Positions 45,492-54,466 are shown, numbered from the stretch's first letter. The stretch is DNA of 64,000 nucleotides from Cytophagaceae bacterium UBA7467 (GCA_002479785.1 DLPD01000009.1:26066-90065), one strand, 5' to 3'. Notes: generated by a model from the sequence alone, not told the origin. Translations and numbers: made by a program.

Positions 45492-46088
45492 ATGATTAAA
45501 AATCTCTTTATCCTCCTTCTCTTATTAAACTTCTCCGCCCACGCCCAATGGGTCGAATTACTGAACGGCCGCGACTTAACAGGCTGGAAGGCAAGTGAAA
45601 ATCCAAGCTCTTTCCAAGTGAAGGACGGTGAACTGGTTATTGCAGGACCTCGTGGACACTTGTTTTACGATGGACCGGTAGGGGAACATTCCTTTCAAAA
45701 CTTTGAAGTAAAAGCCCTGGTAAAAACATATCCCGGAGCGAACTCTGGTTTATATGTCTGCACTGCTTTCCAGCCTAGTGACTGGCCTTCTCAAGGCTAC
45801 GAAATCCAAGTCAATAATTCCCACACCGATTGGCGTAGAACCGCGAGCCTCTATGGCATTATCGATACGGCTGAAAAATTAGTCCACGATGAAGAGTGGT
45901 TCGAATTATACGTAAAAGTGGAAGGGAAACACATTACGACCAAGGTAAACGGCAGAACCGTAGTCGAATATGATGAACCTGAAGGAATCACTAATGGAAG
46001 ACGAATTCAACCGGGAACCATTGCCATACAGGCACATGACCCGAATAGCAGAATCGCTTATAAAAGTGTTCAGGTGAAATTGAACTAA
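45492..46088 (+). CDS. Secreted DUF1080 (3-keto-disaccharide hydrolase-like) protein
   Basis: 198 residues with a signal peptide (FILLLLLNFSAHAQ). One beta-jelly-roll DUF1080 domain: ELLNGRDLTGWKA at the start, GLYVC, GYEIQVNN and IAIQAHDPNSRIAYKSVQVK at the end. The family includes glycoside hydrolases acting on 3-keto sugars and binding modules. It stands alone, closed by a terminator shared with lpdA. Confidence 0.9.
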   Translation: MIKNLFILLLLLNFSAHAQWVELLNGRDLTGWKASENPSSFQVKDGELVIAGPRGHLFYDGPVGEHSFQNFEVKALVKTYPGANSGLYVCTAFQPSDWPSQGYEIQVNNSHTDWRRTASLYGIIDTAEKLVHDEEWFELYVKVEGKHITTKVNGRTVVEYDEPEGITNGRRIQPGTIAIQAHDPNSRIAYKSVQVKLN

Positions 46089-46121
46089 AAAAAGAGGAGC
46101 CTTTTGAGCTCCTCTTTTTTT
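46087..46121. terminator. Bidirectional terminator
   Basis: Stem 46087-46100 with 46108-46121 (AGAGGAGC core, 7-base loop) flanked by A and T tracts, between the convergent DUF1080 and lpdA genes. Confidence 0.85.
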
Positions 46122-46135
46122 TGAAATTAAATGAA

Positions 46136-47530
46136 TTACAAATCCACTGCTTCTCCATAAGCCGCTTCCGTCGCGCCTTTGAACGCTTCCGAAATAGTCG
46201 GGTGCGGGTGAACAGATTTCATAATCTCGAAAGCGGTGCTCTCTAACTTGCGAACCACAACCGCCTCAGCAATCATTTCAGTTACATTGTAACCAATCAT
46301 GTGAGCGCCTAATAATTCGCCGTATTTGGCATCATAAATTACTTTCACAAAACCATCACGTGCTCCAGCAGCTGTGGCTTTTCCTGATGCCACGAATGGG
46401 AATTTACCCACTTTGATATCATAACCAGCCTCTTTTGCTTTCTTCTCAGTCATTCCCACAGAAGAAATTTCAGGTGAACAATACGTGCAACCTGGGATGT
46501 TTGAGTAGTCTAAGGCCTCCGTTTTGTGGCCCGCGATTTTCTCTACACAGATGATTCCTTCTGCTGAGGCTACGTGTGCCAAAGCAGGTCCTGGAGTCAC
46601 ATCGCCAATCGCGAAATAACCCGGGATGTTCGTCTCGTACCACGCATTCACTGGGATACGACCTTTGTCTACGATAATGCCTACTTCCTCTAAGCCGATG
46701 TTCTCTAAATTGCAGATCACACCCGCCGCAGAAAGAACGATATCGCATTGGATTTCTTGGTTACCTGTCGGCGTTTTGATACTCACCTTGCAACCTTTTC
46801 CTTTAGTATCCACTGACTCCACGCTTGATGAGGTCAAGATGTCGATACCCATTTTCTTGTATTGCTTCGCTAATTCTTTGGAAACATCTTCATCCTCTAC
46901 TGGAACGATGTTTGGCATGAATTCTACGATGGTTACTTTCGTTCCCATCGCCGCGTATACATAAGCAAATTCAACACCGATCGCACCTGAACCGATCACG
47001 ACCATCGAATCTGGGCGTTTTTCTAAGCTCATTGCCTTGCGGTATTCAATGATTTTTTCGCCGTCAATAGGAATATTAGGTAAAGCACGTGCGCGTGCAC
47101 CCGTAGCAATCATAATATTTTTCCCTTCGTAAACGGTTTTTTTGCCGTCCGCATCCGTTACTTCGACTTTCTTACCAGGTTGGATTTTTCCAAAACCCAT
47201 AATCACGTCAATCTTATTTTTCTTCATCAAAAACTGAACGCCTTTGCTCATGCTATCTGCCACGCCACGAGAACGGGAAATAACCGCAGAGAAATCAGCT
47301 TCAGCTCCTTTAACGGTAATTCCGTAATCAGCAGCGTGTTTGATGTATTCGAAAACTTGGGCAGATTTCAAAAGGGCTTTCGTAGGAATACATCCCCAGT
47401 TTAGGCAAATACCACCTAAGGATTCTTTTTCTACCACTGCACATTTTAAACCTAATTGAGAAGCTCGGATAGCTGCTACATAACCTCCAGGGCCTGAGCC
47501 TACCACGATCAAATCGTATTGTTGCGCCAT
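46136..47530 (-). CDS. lpdA: Dihydrolipoyl dehydrogenase
   Basis: E3 subunit of 2-oxoacid dehydrogenase complexes; reoxidises lipoamide with NAD+. 464 residues from the ATG at 47530; the frame is open further upstream but without homology. FAD motif VVGSGPGGYVAAIRA near 9-23, the redox disulfide in GGICLNWGCIPTKAL near 38-52, NAD motif GSGAIGVEFA near 180, and the His-Pro-His active site (SVHPHPTISE) near 443. No E1 or E2 genes are adjacent. Confidence 0.97.
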   Translation of the reverse strand: MAQQYDLIVVGSGPGGYVAAIRASQLGLKCAVVEKESLGGICLNWGCIPTKALLKSAQVFEYIKHAADYGITVKGAEADFSAVISRSRGVADSMSKGVQFLMKKNKIDVIMGFGKIQPGKKVEVTDADGKKTVYEGKNIMIATGARARALPNIPIDGEKIIEYRKAMSLEKRPDSMVVIGSGAIGVEFAYVYAAMGTKVTIVEFMPNIVPVEDEDVSKELAKQYKKMGIDILTSSSVESVDTKGKGCKVSIKTPTGNQEIQCDIVLSAAGVICNLENIGLEEVGIIVDKGRIPVNAWYETNIPGYFAIGDVTPGPALAHVASAEGIICVEKIAGHKTEALDYSNIPGCTYCSPEISSVGMTEKKAKEAGYDIKVGKFPFVASGKATAAGARDGFVKVIYDAKYGELLGAHMIGYNVTEMIAEAVVVRKLESTAFEIMKSVHPHPTISEAFKGATEAAYGEAVDL

Positions 47531-47580
47531 TTTATTGCTTGATTTAAATGAATGAGGCCGCAATTTAGCACAAAATCGGG

Positions 47581-47588
47581 TATATTTG
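47581..47588 (+). promoter_or_regulatory. -7 box for prfB
   Basis: TATATTTG matches TAnnTTTG, 23 bases before the prfB ATG at 47612. Confidence 0.5.
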
Positions 47589-47611
47589 CACTTTATTAAG
47601 TAGAAAAACAC

Positions 47612-48686
47612 ATGACTAGAGACAGGTTCAATGACCTGAAAGCCAGAATAGAGGCTTTAAGGAGGTATCTTTGACTACGATCACAAGAAATATTTAATCT
47701 CTGAACTAGAGACCGTCACCTTGGATCCCGAATTTTGGAACAATCCTGACAAAGCAGAAAGCACGATGCGCGAGATGCGCGGGCTGAAGTTTTGGACGGA
47801 TGGGTTCGATAAATTAGCGAGTGCTCAAGGGGATTTAGAAACCATCTGGGAATTTTACGAAATGGGTGAAGCCACCGAGGCTGAAGTGGATGCGGAAGGC
47901 GAAAAGCTGGAGGCAAACCTAGAGGCTTTGGAATTCCGCAAAATGATGTCTGATGAAGGTGATAATATGAGCGCCGTCTTAGAAATCAACGCGGGTGCAG
48001 GTGGAACTGAATCCCAAGACTGGGCGTCTATGCTGCTACGTATGTACCACATGTGGGCAGAAAAAAATGGTTTCAAAGTACGTTTAGTGGATGAAAATCC
48101 GGGGGACGTGGCAGGAATCAAATCCGTGACGATCGAAGTGGACGGCGAATTTGCCTACGGTAATTTAAAATCAGAGAACGGGGTTCACCGATTAGTGCGT
48201 ATTTCTCCGTTTGACTCTAATGCTCGTCGACATACTTCATTCGCATCGGTTTATGTGTGTCCACTAGCCGATGATTCGATTGAAATTGACATTAACCCTG
48301 CTGATATCGATTGGGATACTTTCCGTTCTGGTGGGGCAGGAGGCCAGAATGTCAACAAAGTAGAAACAGCCGTACGTTTAACCCATAAGCCATCTGGGAT
48401 TATTATCGCCTGTCAGCAGGAGCGTTCGCAATTGCAAAACAAGGAGGTTGCTCTACGTCTCTTGAAATCTAAGTTATACCAAATTGAAATCGATAAGCGC
48501 AATGCTGCGCGTGCGGAAGTAGAAGCAGGCAAGAAGAAGATCGAATGGGGATCTCAGATCCGTTCCTATGTATTAGATGATCGTCGCGTAAAAGATCACC
48601 GCACGAATTACCAAACATCGAACACGGATGCGGTATTAGACGGGGAGATTAATGAGTTTATTAAGGCGTATTTGATGGAGAACTAG
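47612..48686 (+). CDS. prfB: Peptide chain release factor 2 with programmed +1 frameshift
   Basis: Reads UGA and UAA stops. The first 20 codons (ATG 47612) end at an in-frame TGA (47672-47674). The sequence AGGAGG TAT CTT TGA C is the classical slip site: after CTT (47669-47671) the ribosome skips T47672 and continues with GAC. The second part runs 47673-48686, giving about 357 residues. The SPF-containing [10 protein letters not shown] and GGQ in [12 protein letters not shown] are intact. The internal AGGAGG is a strong Shine-Dalgarno in a genome that seems to use few. The stop TAG begins a tandem repeat. Confidence 0.97.
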
Positions 48687-48761
48687 TGGGCAGTGGGCAG
48701 TGGGCAGTAGGCAGTAGGCAGTGGACAGTGGGCAGTCGACAGTGGGCAGTAGGCAGTTGAC
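48685..48761. repeat. Heptamer tandem repeat, 11 copies
   Basis: Eleven 7-base units of consensus AGTGGGC (variants AGTAGGC, AGTGGAC, AGTCGAC, AGTTGAC) fill the gap between prfB and the convergent gene. The first unit includes the last two bases of the prfB stop, and the final base belongs to the stop of the opposite gene. No sign of coding. Confidence 0.95.
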
Positions 48762-49081
48762 TATTGGGTTTTTTCCGTCGATTCGGCTACCTCAGCTTCA
48801 GTTGCCTCTTCCAAGGAGGCAAGGTAATCCAGCAACAAATCCTTTGCATAAGATAGAGCAAAGGCTAGCGCATAGGATTTAATGGCATCGCTTACAAAAG
48901 AGCCTTTTTTCTTAGAGCCTGAGAACAGAGAATAAAGTAAATAGCCACCAGCTACGATTCCGCCTGCGACCAACATTTGGTTGCCTATTTTTTTGTATTC
49001 GGAAACGGTCTCCGTTAATTGCTCTTGAATTTCAGCCGCTTGGCTTTCTAATTCAGCTCTTTTTTCTTTATTCTGACTCAT
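48761..49081 (-). CDS. Small coiled-coil membrane protein (YtxH-like)
   Basis: 106 residues: a charged coiled coil at the start (about 5-35), one hydrophobic segment (about 38-56), a basic hinge (GSKKKGS), an Ala/Leu-rich amphipathic helix, and an acidic tail. It overlaps the holin-like gene by 14 bases and is the third of three small genes on this strand. Not a recognised enzyme; envelope stress or scaffolding is a guess. Its stop contributes to the heptamer array. Confidence 0.7.
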   Translation of the reverse strand: MSQNKEKRAELESQAAEIQEQLTETVSEYKKIGNQMLVAGGIVAGGYLLYSLFSGSKKKGSFVSDAIKSYALAFALSYAKDLLLDYLASLEEATEAEVAESTEKTQ

Positions 49082-49373
49082 TATTGCTAGGCTTTAGGGA
49101 TAAGAAAAGAAAGAGGCTAGCTAAACCAATAATGGCAGCCATGATGAAATAACCGATGAAGCGACTTTCTAATGCCTCATTAATCCATTCTGATCCCCCT
49201 AAAAGAAGGAAAAATAGGGTAATTCCGAAACCTGTCGCGACAAGAAAAAGCTTGAAAATCCGGATGAAGATTTCCTCTAGTTTTTCCTGAATATCTAACT
49301 TGATTATTTCAAATTGAGTTTTGAGATAATCTGTTATCAATTCAACTAGGCGGTTGTTTTCGAAAAAACCCAT
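49068..49373 (-). CDS. Holin-like/YqjE-type small membrane protein
   Basis: 101 residues with an amphipathic start and two adjacent helices (about 42-62 and 72-92), matching the phage-holin-superfamily III/YqjE pattern. These chromosomal proteins are not thought to be phage lysis holins. It lies 3 bases downstream of the DksA-like gene and overlaps the next gene, so three genes are cotranscribed. Function unknown. Confidence 0.72.
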   Translation of the reverse strand: MGFFENNRLVELITDYLKTQFEIIKLDIQEKLEEIFIRIFKLFLVATGFGITLFFLLLGGSEWINEALESRFIGYFIMAAIIGLASLFLFLSLKPSNNESE

Positions 49374-49376
49374 CGT

Positions 49377-49760
49377 TTATTTTTGTTTTAACTTGGCTTC
49401 AATTGAGTGCTGTGTATGAGGCACTAAACGTAAACGTTCTTTCGAAATTAGCTTTCCGGATTCGATGCAAATGCCATAAGTTCCGTTTTTAATTCGCATC
49501 AATGCATTTTCTAAATTCTTGGCGAATTTTTGTTGGCGAACCGCTAGTTGATTTAAGTTTTCTTTTTCGGCTGTGTCTGCGCCATCTTCCATCACTTTTG
49601 AGTTTCCTGAAGTTGCGTCTGTACCCGTATCATTTTTCTTACTTAAAGCTTCTCTTAAATATTTTAATTCCGCATTAGTCTCTTCTAATTTGGCCTTTAT
49701 AATCGCTTCAAACTCTTGTAATTCTTCGGCAGAGTATCTTTGTTTTTCTTCGTTTGCCAT
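49377..49760 (-). CDS. DksA/TraR-family protein with degenerate zinc finger
   Basis: 127 residues: N-terminal coiled coil (about 8-45 and 65-90), then GTYGICIESGKLISKERLRLVPHT, where the DksA zinc finger would be. Only one Cys remains of four, so zinc is probably not bound as in DksA. DksA proteins enter the RNA polymerase secondary channel with ppGpp. This form seems typical for Bacteroidota, but its activity is unknown to me. First gene of a three-gene run. Confidence 0.85.
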   Translation of the reverse strand: MANEEKQRYSAEELQEFEAIIKAKLEETNAELKYLREALSKKNDTGTDATSGNSKVMEDGADTAEKENLNQLAVRQQKFAKNLENALMRIKNGTYGICIESGKLISKERLRLVPHTQHSIEAKLKQK

Positions 49761-49855
49761 AAATCTATCTAAATTGTAGTCTTTTACCTTTACACAAATA
49801 TAAAAAGGCTGAGCTTAATTAAGTAATGAATCGGATAAAATCTCTGACAAATTTT

Positions 49856-50413
49856 TTAGTCCCTGTCTTTCAGGGGCTTAAGCCAGTCTACGTAACCTTT
49901 TAAGGCTAAAGCACTAAAGACTCCGTAGAGAACTGCCGTTCCCCACAATCCTTTGTTTACATACATCCCCACATACGCCATATCCACTCCAATCCAGACA
50001 ATCCAGTTTTCGATTTTGCGTTTAGTGGCCAGCCAAGTGCCCCAAATACTTAGGCCCGTTAAACTAGCGTCAAGAAACGGAAAACTCACGGAGGGAAAAT
50101 ACTGCTGGTGTAAAAAACCGGATCCCGCGCCGAAAAGCAAGGCCACCAAAAAGCCCATCAATAAGGCTTGAAGGCTAGATTTCTCAGGTACCCAATTTAG
50201 TTCAGAACGTGACCAATTCCACCACCCAAAAAGGGCCATGAGAATAAAAAATCCTTGTAATTCCATATCGGAATACAGGCCATTTTGATAAAAAACGTAT
50301 CCGTAAAGACTTGAGGCAATGATGTTACACACCCACGCAAGGCTCTTCTTTGCCATGCTGAGAATAACGCCACCTAGTGAAGCTATGATTGCCAAAATCT
50401 CAATCGAACTCAT
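49856..50413 (-). CDS. pnuC: Nicotinamide riboside transporter PnuC
   Basis: 185 residues with seven or so hydrophobic helices. The WVCNIIASSLYGYVFYQNGLYSDMELQ segment near residues 28-54 and GWWNWSR near 65-71 are family hallmarks. It imports nicotinamide riboside for NAD synthesis. It begins within the stop of nth (4-base overlap), so the two are coupled. No nadR or riboswitch was seen. Confidence 0.93.
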   Translation of the reverse strand: MSSIEILAIIASLGGVILSMAKKSLAWVCNIIASSLYGYVFYQNGLYSDMELQGFFILMALFGWWNWSRSELNWVPEKSSLQALLMGFLVALLFGAGSGFLHQQYFPSVSFPFLDASLTGLSIWGTWLATKRKIENWIVWIGVDMAYVGMYVNKGLWGTAVLYGVFSALALKGYVDWLKPLKDRD

Positions 50414-51057
50414 GGCTTGTGATTTTTCTGGTAAAAGGCACAGAAATGAGTAATATCACATTTCGAACACTGAGGTGTTCTAGCTAAGCAAATATAACGG
50501 CCGTGCAAGATCAACCAATGGTGAGCCGTCGCAATAACCTCTTCCGGTAAATTTTTGATTAAGGCCATTTCTACTTTTAGTGGGGTATTTGCCGTTTTAG
50601 GAACCAGGCCTAGTCGCTGAGACACGCGAAAAACATGGGTATCCACCGCCATGGCAGGTTGGTTATAAATGACCGAAGCGATGACATTCGCTGTTTTCCT
50701 ACCTACTCCTGGTAAACTTTGCAAGTCTTCCATCGTTTCAGGTACCTCACCGGCGAATTGGTCAGTGATTTTTTGGCCTAAACCTAAGAGATGTTTCGCC
50801 TTATTATTTGGATAAGAAACGGAGCGTATGTAGGAGAAAATTTCCTCTACACTCGATTCAGCCAAGGATTTAGCATCTGGGAAACGCTTGAAAAGGGCAG
50901 GAGTCACCTGATTGATTCGTTTATCCGTACATTGAGCAGAAAGAACGACGGCGACTAATAATTCAAAGGGATTTGAATAATGCAATTCGGTTTCCGCCTC
51001 GGGAAATCGAGTGGAAAAATGCTCAACAAATGCTTTAAATCGCTCCTTCTTTACCAT
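50410..51057 (-). CDS. nth: Endonuclease III
   Basis: Base-excision glycosylase/lyase for oxidised pyrimidines. 215 residues: helix-hairpin-helix LPGVGRKTANV near 115-125 with the catalytic Lys, catalytic Asp in AVDTHVFRV near 140, and the cluster motif C-x6-C-x2-C-x5-C (CLARTPQCSKCDITHFC) near 192-208. All are intact. It heads a two-gene unit with pnuC. Confidence 0.97.
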   Translation of the reverse strand: MVKKERFKAFVEHFSTRFPEAETELHYSNPFELLVAVVLSAQCTDKRINQVTPALFKRFPDAKSLAESSVEEIFSYIRSVSYPNNKAKHLLGLGQKITDQFAGEVPETMEDLQSLPGVGRKTANVIASVIYNQPAMAVDTHVFRVSQRLGLVPKTANTPLKVEMALIKNLPEEVIATAHHWLILHGRYICLARTPQCSKCDITHFCAFYQKNHKP

Positions 51058-51090
51058 ATTTTTGTTAAAATTACCCAGATTTTTCGAATA

Positions 51091-51120
51091 AAAAAGCCCC
51101 TAGTGCGCTAGGGGCTTTTT
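51091..51120 (-). terminator. Terminator overlapping the end of the small ORF
   Basis: 13-bp perfect stem 51091-51103 with 51108-51120 (AAAAAGCCCCTAG), loop TGCG, followed on the minus strand by T-rich sequence. The stop codon of the upstream gene (51100-51102) lies inside the stem. Confidence 0.9.
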
Positions 51121-51315
51121 AGTAGTTCGTGCATGTTCGAGAATTTTCTCGAGACTCCTTTCGGAGGGCTCTGTATAAGCCGAATCCAGCAATTGTTGGA
51201 CCTGTTTTAAACGAGCAAGTTCTTGCTTCTCGTCTTCATTTAATGTGTGCTGAAACCCTGTTTCAGGTTCATAAAGGTGTTTAATCAGGTCATTCGGGGT
51301 AAAGCTTTTTGTCAT
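51100..51315 (-). CDS. Small protein coupled to the ECF sigma factor
   Basis: 71 residues, hydrophilic, with a helical middle (DEKQELARLKQVQQLLDSA) and a basic end. It overlaps the sigma gene by 26 bases, so it is translated with it. No zinc motif or membrane helix of known anti-sigma factors is present. It may still modulate the sigma factor; that is inference. Its final codons and stop form part of the terminator. Confidence 0.65.
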   Translation of the reverse strand: MTKSFTPNDLIKHLYEPETGFQHTLNEDEKQELARLKQVQQLLDSAYTEPSERSLEKILEHARTTKKPLAH

Positions 51316-51889
51316 AGGCTAACTCTTGTTTGTCTAACATTTTACGAAGGTTGATTAAGGCATAACGCATACGCCCTAACGCGGTATTGATACTAACATT
51401 GGTTAATTCAGCGATTTCTTGGAAACTTAATTCTTCGTAATGGCGCATAACGAGTACTTCTCGCTGCTCATTTGGAAGCTTTTTTATTAAGTCCCTGATG
51501 TTAACGATCAAATCTTCTTTTAATTGTTTATCCTCTGAACTTTCTTCCGCAAATTGAAAACTGTTCCATAGCGGTGATCCATCGTCTAATACAATTTTAG
51601 GATAACGCTTCTCTTTACGGAAGTGATCGATTGCCATATTGTGGGCGATTCGGACGATCCAAGGGAGGAATTTTCCCTCTTCGTTGTATTTGCCTTGGTT
51701 GATGACGTCCAAAGCTTTAATGTACGTTTCTTGCAAAAGATCTTCTGCTATATAACGGTCTTTTACAATTAAATAAATAGTCGTGAATACTTTAGATTTG
51801 CTGCGTTGAAGTAATGTTTCGAACGCTTTCGAATCACCTTGGATGTATGCGGAAATTAACGCTGCATCGTTAACGGGTATTTTGCTCAT
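51290..51889 (-). CDS. ECF-type RNA polymerase sigma factor
   Basis: 199 residues. Region 2 is in the first 90 residues (AEDLLQETYIKALD near 48-62, WIVRIAHNMAIDHFRKEKR near 76-94) and region 4 lies near 130-185 (LPNEQREVLVMRHYEELSFQEIA). A 35-residue acidic linker joins them. Start ATG at 51889. ECF sigma factors redirect polymerase to a small regulon, usually for envelope or stress responses; the signal is unknown. No -7 box was found in its 190-base upstream region. Confidence 0.95.
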   Translation of the reverse strand: MSKIPVNDAALISAYIQGDSKAFETLLQRSKSKVFTTIYLIVKDRYIAEDLLQETYIKALDVINQGKYNEEGKFLPWIVRIAHNMAIDHFRKEKRYPKIVLDDGSPLWNSFQFAEESSEDKQLKEDLIVNIRDLIKKLPNEQREVLVMRHYEELSFQEIAELTNVSINTALGRMRYALINLRKMLDKQELAYDKKLYPE

Positions 51890-52028
51890 AAAAAAGTAAA
51901 ATGGTTAACGTAGAGGTTTATCTCATGCAATAGGGTCTAATTGGGCGAATTGATTGTGACGCAATATTATAGAAATCTTTTTTACATCCAAAATTTTATC
52001 TGTTTTTGAATAAAATTGAGTGACAAAA

Positions 52029-52058
52029 TTTGGAAGCTCATTTAAATCCTTAATTTTG
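52029..52058 (+). promoter_or_regulatory. Promoter of the duplicated secreted protein
   Basis: TTTG (52029-52032), 18 bases, TAATTTTG (52051-52058): a full Bacteroidota-type promoter, 23 bases before the ATG at 52082. Confidence 0.7.
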
Positions 52059-52081
52059 GAATCCTAAACTGTAAAGAAAAA

Positions 52082-52696
52082 ATGAAAAATCTACGTTCTA
52101 TTGTGTCAGCTTTGGCCCTGACTTGTTTGGCCTTTGTTTCTACTGCTCAAAAAGCCGCTGATTATGTTGGTGAATATAAAATGAGCGATAATCCTTATGT
52201 AAAAGTGCTAAAATTAGCCGATAAAGAAGGTAAATTAATCATGTCAGCGGAAGGTTTCCCTGACACGGAATTGACGGCAGGTTCTAAGCCAGACGCCTTT
52301 GTTTTAGGAGGAATGGGTGGTGATATCACTTTTACGCGTGAAGGTGGTGCGGTAACTAAATTAAAAATTGAAGCACAAGGTCAAACCTTAGAAGGGGTGA
52401 AAGCTGTAGCTGCTGCATCTGCTGGATCTGAATATGCTGCTTCTTATAAAATGGCAGATAATGAATATGTAAAGAAGATGATTGTTACGATGAAAGACGG
52501 CCAATTATTAATCGCCTCAGATGCTAATCCGGGTGAGGGTGCGGTTTTAACACCAGCTTCTACGCCAGATACGTTTGCTGCTACTTTACAAGGTTATGAG
52601 GCGGAGATTACGTTCGGTCGCGCGGCTGGAAAAGTAAAGACAATTAAATTATCTGTAGCAGGTGGTGCTGTGGTATTAACTGGAGATGTGGAATAA
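52082..52696 (+). CDS. Secreted protein with internal duplication, function unknown
   Basis: 204 residues with a signal peptide (SALALTCLAFVSTAQ, about 23 residues). The mature part is two copies of a roughly 85-residue beta-rich unit: YVGEYKMSDNPYVKVLKL and later YAASYKMADNEYVKKMIV begin each, both ending in a hydrophobic beta pair. This suggests a lipocalin- or barrel-like half repeated. No enzyme motif seen. Stands alone with a strong promoter and a strong terminator. Confidence 0.75.
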   Translation: MKNLRSIVSALALTCLAFVSTAQKAADYVGEYKMSDNPYVKVLKLADKEGKLIMSAEGFPDTELTAGSKPDAFVLGGMGGDITFTREGGAVTKLKIEAQGQTLEGVKAVAAASAGSEYAASYKMADNEYVKKMIVTMKDGQLLIASDANPGEGAVLTPASTPDTFAATLQGYEAEITFGRAAGKVKTIKLSVAGGAVVLTGDVE

Positions 52697-52712
52697 TGGA
52701 TTCTTCATTCCT

Positions 52713-52748
52713 AAAAAAGGGCTTCGTTATATAACGAAGCCCTTTTTT
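52713..52748. terminator. Bidirectional terminator
   Basis: 17-bp perfect stem (52713-52729 with 52732-52748, core GGGCTTCGTTA) with A and T tracts, between the secreted protein gene and pdxJ. Confidence 0.92.
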
Positions 52749-53464
52749 TATTTCAATTGTCTGCGGTAGAGTTGAATGGTATTCTCTAGTCCGTAATAAA
52801 GTGCATCGCAAATGAGTGCGTGTCCGATGGATACTTCGTCTAAAGGATTGACGTTCGCTTGGAAAAAGGCTAGATTCTCTAAACTTAAATCGTGGCCAGC
52901 ATTAATCCCTAATCCTAATTGATGGGCTCTAAAGGCTGCTTTTCTATAAGAGGCAACGGCTTGGGTCGGATTTGTAGGGAAATCATTCGCATACGGTTCC
53001 GTGTATAATTCGATGCGATCTGTGCCCGTGGTGGCAGCGGCCTCTACCATTTCCAGAACTGGGTCCACGAAAATGGAAGTGCGGATACCGGCTTCTTTAA
53101 AAGGAGCAATCAGGCGTTTTAATAAGTCTTGGTGTTGAATGGTGTCCCAGCCGTGGTTGGAGGTGATTTGGCCTAAGGCATCAGGCACTAAAGTCACTTG
53201 CTCCGGTTTAACGGCTAAAACCAATTCCACAAAAGAGGCTTCCATCGGATTGCCTTCGATGTTAAATTCAGTCGTTACCACTTCTTTCAATGCGTGTACA
53301 TCCGCGTAGCGAATGTGACGCTCATCTGGACGTGGGTGAACCGTAATACCCTGTGCGCCAAAACGTTCGCAATCCAAAGCTACCTGGATAAGATCCGGGT
53401 TATTACCACCTCGCGAGTTACGCAAGGTGGCAATTTTGTTGATATTGACGCTGAGTCTTGTCAT
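52748..53464 (-). CDS. pdxJ: Pyridoxine 5'-phosphate synthase
   Basis: Condenses 1-deoxy-xylulose-5-phosphate with aminoacetone phosphate in vitamin B6 synthesis. 238 residues: [21 protein letters not shown] at the start, the HPRPDERHI active-site loop near 41-49, FVDP near 130, and the GINAGHDL motif near 187-194. Its start overlaps the asd stop by one base, so it is coupled to asd. Other pdx genes are not in view. Confidence 0.97.
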   Translation of the reverse strand: MTRLSVNINKIATLRNSRGGNNPDLIQVALDCERFGAQGITVHPRPDERHIRYADVHALKEVVTTEFNIEGNPMEASFVELVLAVKPEQVTLVPDALGQITSNHGWDTIQHQDLLKRLIAPFKEAGIRTSIFVDPVLEMVEAAATTGTDRIELYTEPYANDFPTNPTQAVASYRKAAFRAHQLGLGINAGHDLSLENLAFFQANVNPLDEVSIGHALICDALYYGLENTIQLYRRQLK

Positions 53465-54456
53465 TAGATCAAATGGTGCGCTGCTAAGTATTCTGCGATC
53501 TGAACCGCATTCGTAGCAGCTCCCTTACGCAAGTTATCAGCCACAATCCATAGGTTCAACGTATTTTTTTGAGTCTCATCGCGGCGGATACGACCTACAA
53601 AAACCTCATCTTTTCCATGGGCTGTGATCGGCATAGGGTACAAGAAGTTTTTAGGGTCATCCTGTACGATCACACCCTCCTCTTTTTCTAAAATAGCACG
53701 AACTTCCGCTAAATCGAAGTCGTTTTCGAATTCGATATTTACCGCTTCAGAGTGTCCACCTATCGTAGGAATACGAACCGTGGTCGCAGTCACCGCAATA
53801 GAATCGTCCATCATGATTTTTTTAGTCTCTAATATCATCTTCATCTCCTCCTTCGTGTATCCATTCTCTAAGAATACATCGATGTGAGGCAAGACGTTTA
53901 AATCGATTTTGTGTGGATATACTTTAGCATAATCCGTCTTTCCGATGCGCTCATCAAACAATTGATCAACCGCAGCCTTTCCTGTTCCTGTTACGGATTG
54001 GTAAGTGGAAACGACCACACGTTTGATTTTGTATTTTTTGTGCAACGGATTTAACACGACTACCATTTGGATGGTCGAGCAATTCGGGTTTGCGATGATT
54101 TTGTCCTCTGGAGTTAAGGTGCTCGCATTGATTTCTGGAACGACTAATTTCTTATTAGGATCCATACGCCATGCAGAAGAGTTATCCACTACGGTGATCC
54201 CAGCTGCGGCAAATTTAGGTGCCATCTCAAGTGAGCTGCTTCCACCTGCAGAGAAAATAGCCACGTTTGGTTTCATCGAAATCGCTGTTTCGTAACCTAC
54301 AACCGTGAAGTCTTGGCCCTTAAAGTTCACCTTTTTACCGATTGAACGCTCGGATGCTACCGGGATTAACTCCGTAACAGGAAAATTTCTTTCCGCTAAT
54401 ACTTTCAAAATTTCTCCGCCTACTAGTCCAGTGGCGCCTACAACTGCAACTTTCAT
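53464..54456 (-). CDS. asd: Aspartate-semialdehyde dehydrogenase
   Basis: Second step of the aspartate pathway, following the aspartate kinase at 9.7 kb. 330 residues: NADP motif [15 protein letters not shown] near 6-20, the catalytic Cys in NPNCSTIQM near 123-131, and the substrate-binding His in [12 protein letters not shown] near 240. Followed directly by pdxJ. The next gene upstream ends 10 bases before its start. Confidence 0.97.
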   Translation of the reverse strand: MKVAVVGATGLVGGEILKVLAERNFPVTELIPVASERSIGKKVNFKGQDFTVVGYETAISMKPNVAIFSAGGSSSLEMAPKFAAAGITVVDNSSAWRMDPNKKLVVPEINASTLTPEDKIIANPNCSTIQMVVVLNPLHKKYKIKRVVVSTYQSVTGTGKAAVDQLFDERIGKTDYAKVYPHKIDLNVLPHIDVFLENGYTKEEMKMILETKKIMMDDSIAVTATTVRIPTIGGHSEAVNIEFENDFDLAEVRAILEKEEGVIVQDDPKNFLYPMPITAHGKDEVFVGRIRRDETQKNTLNLWIVADNLRKGAATNAVQIAEYLAAHHLI

Positions 54457-54466
54457 TCTATTTTTT

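Noticed and set aside
47721..47723. prfB starting at the TTG within the gene
   Set aside because: The true start is ATG 47612 with the programmed frameshift; the TTG would lose conserved N-terminal sequence.
48685..48761. CRISPR array
   Set aside because: The units are 7 bases with no spacers; it is a minisatellite.
49068..49373. Prophage lysis gene
   Set aside because: No endolysin or phage genes nearby; the neighbours are chromosomal small envelope genes.
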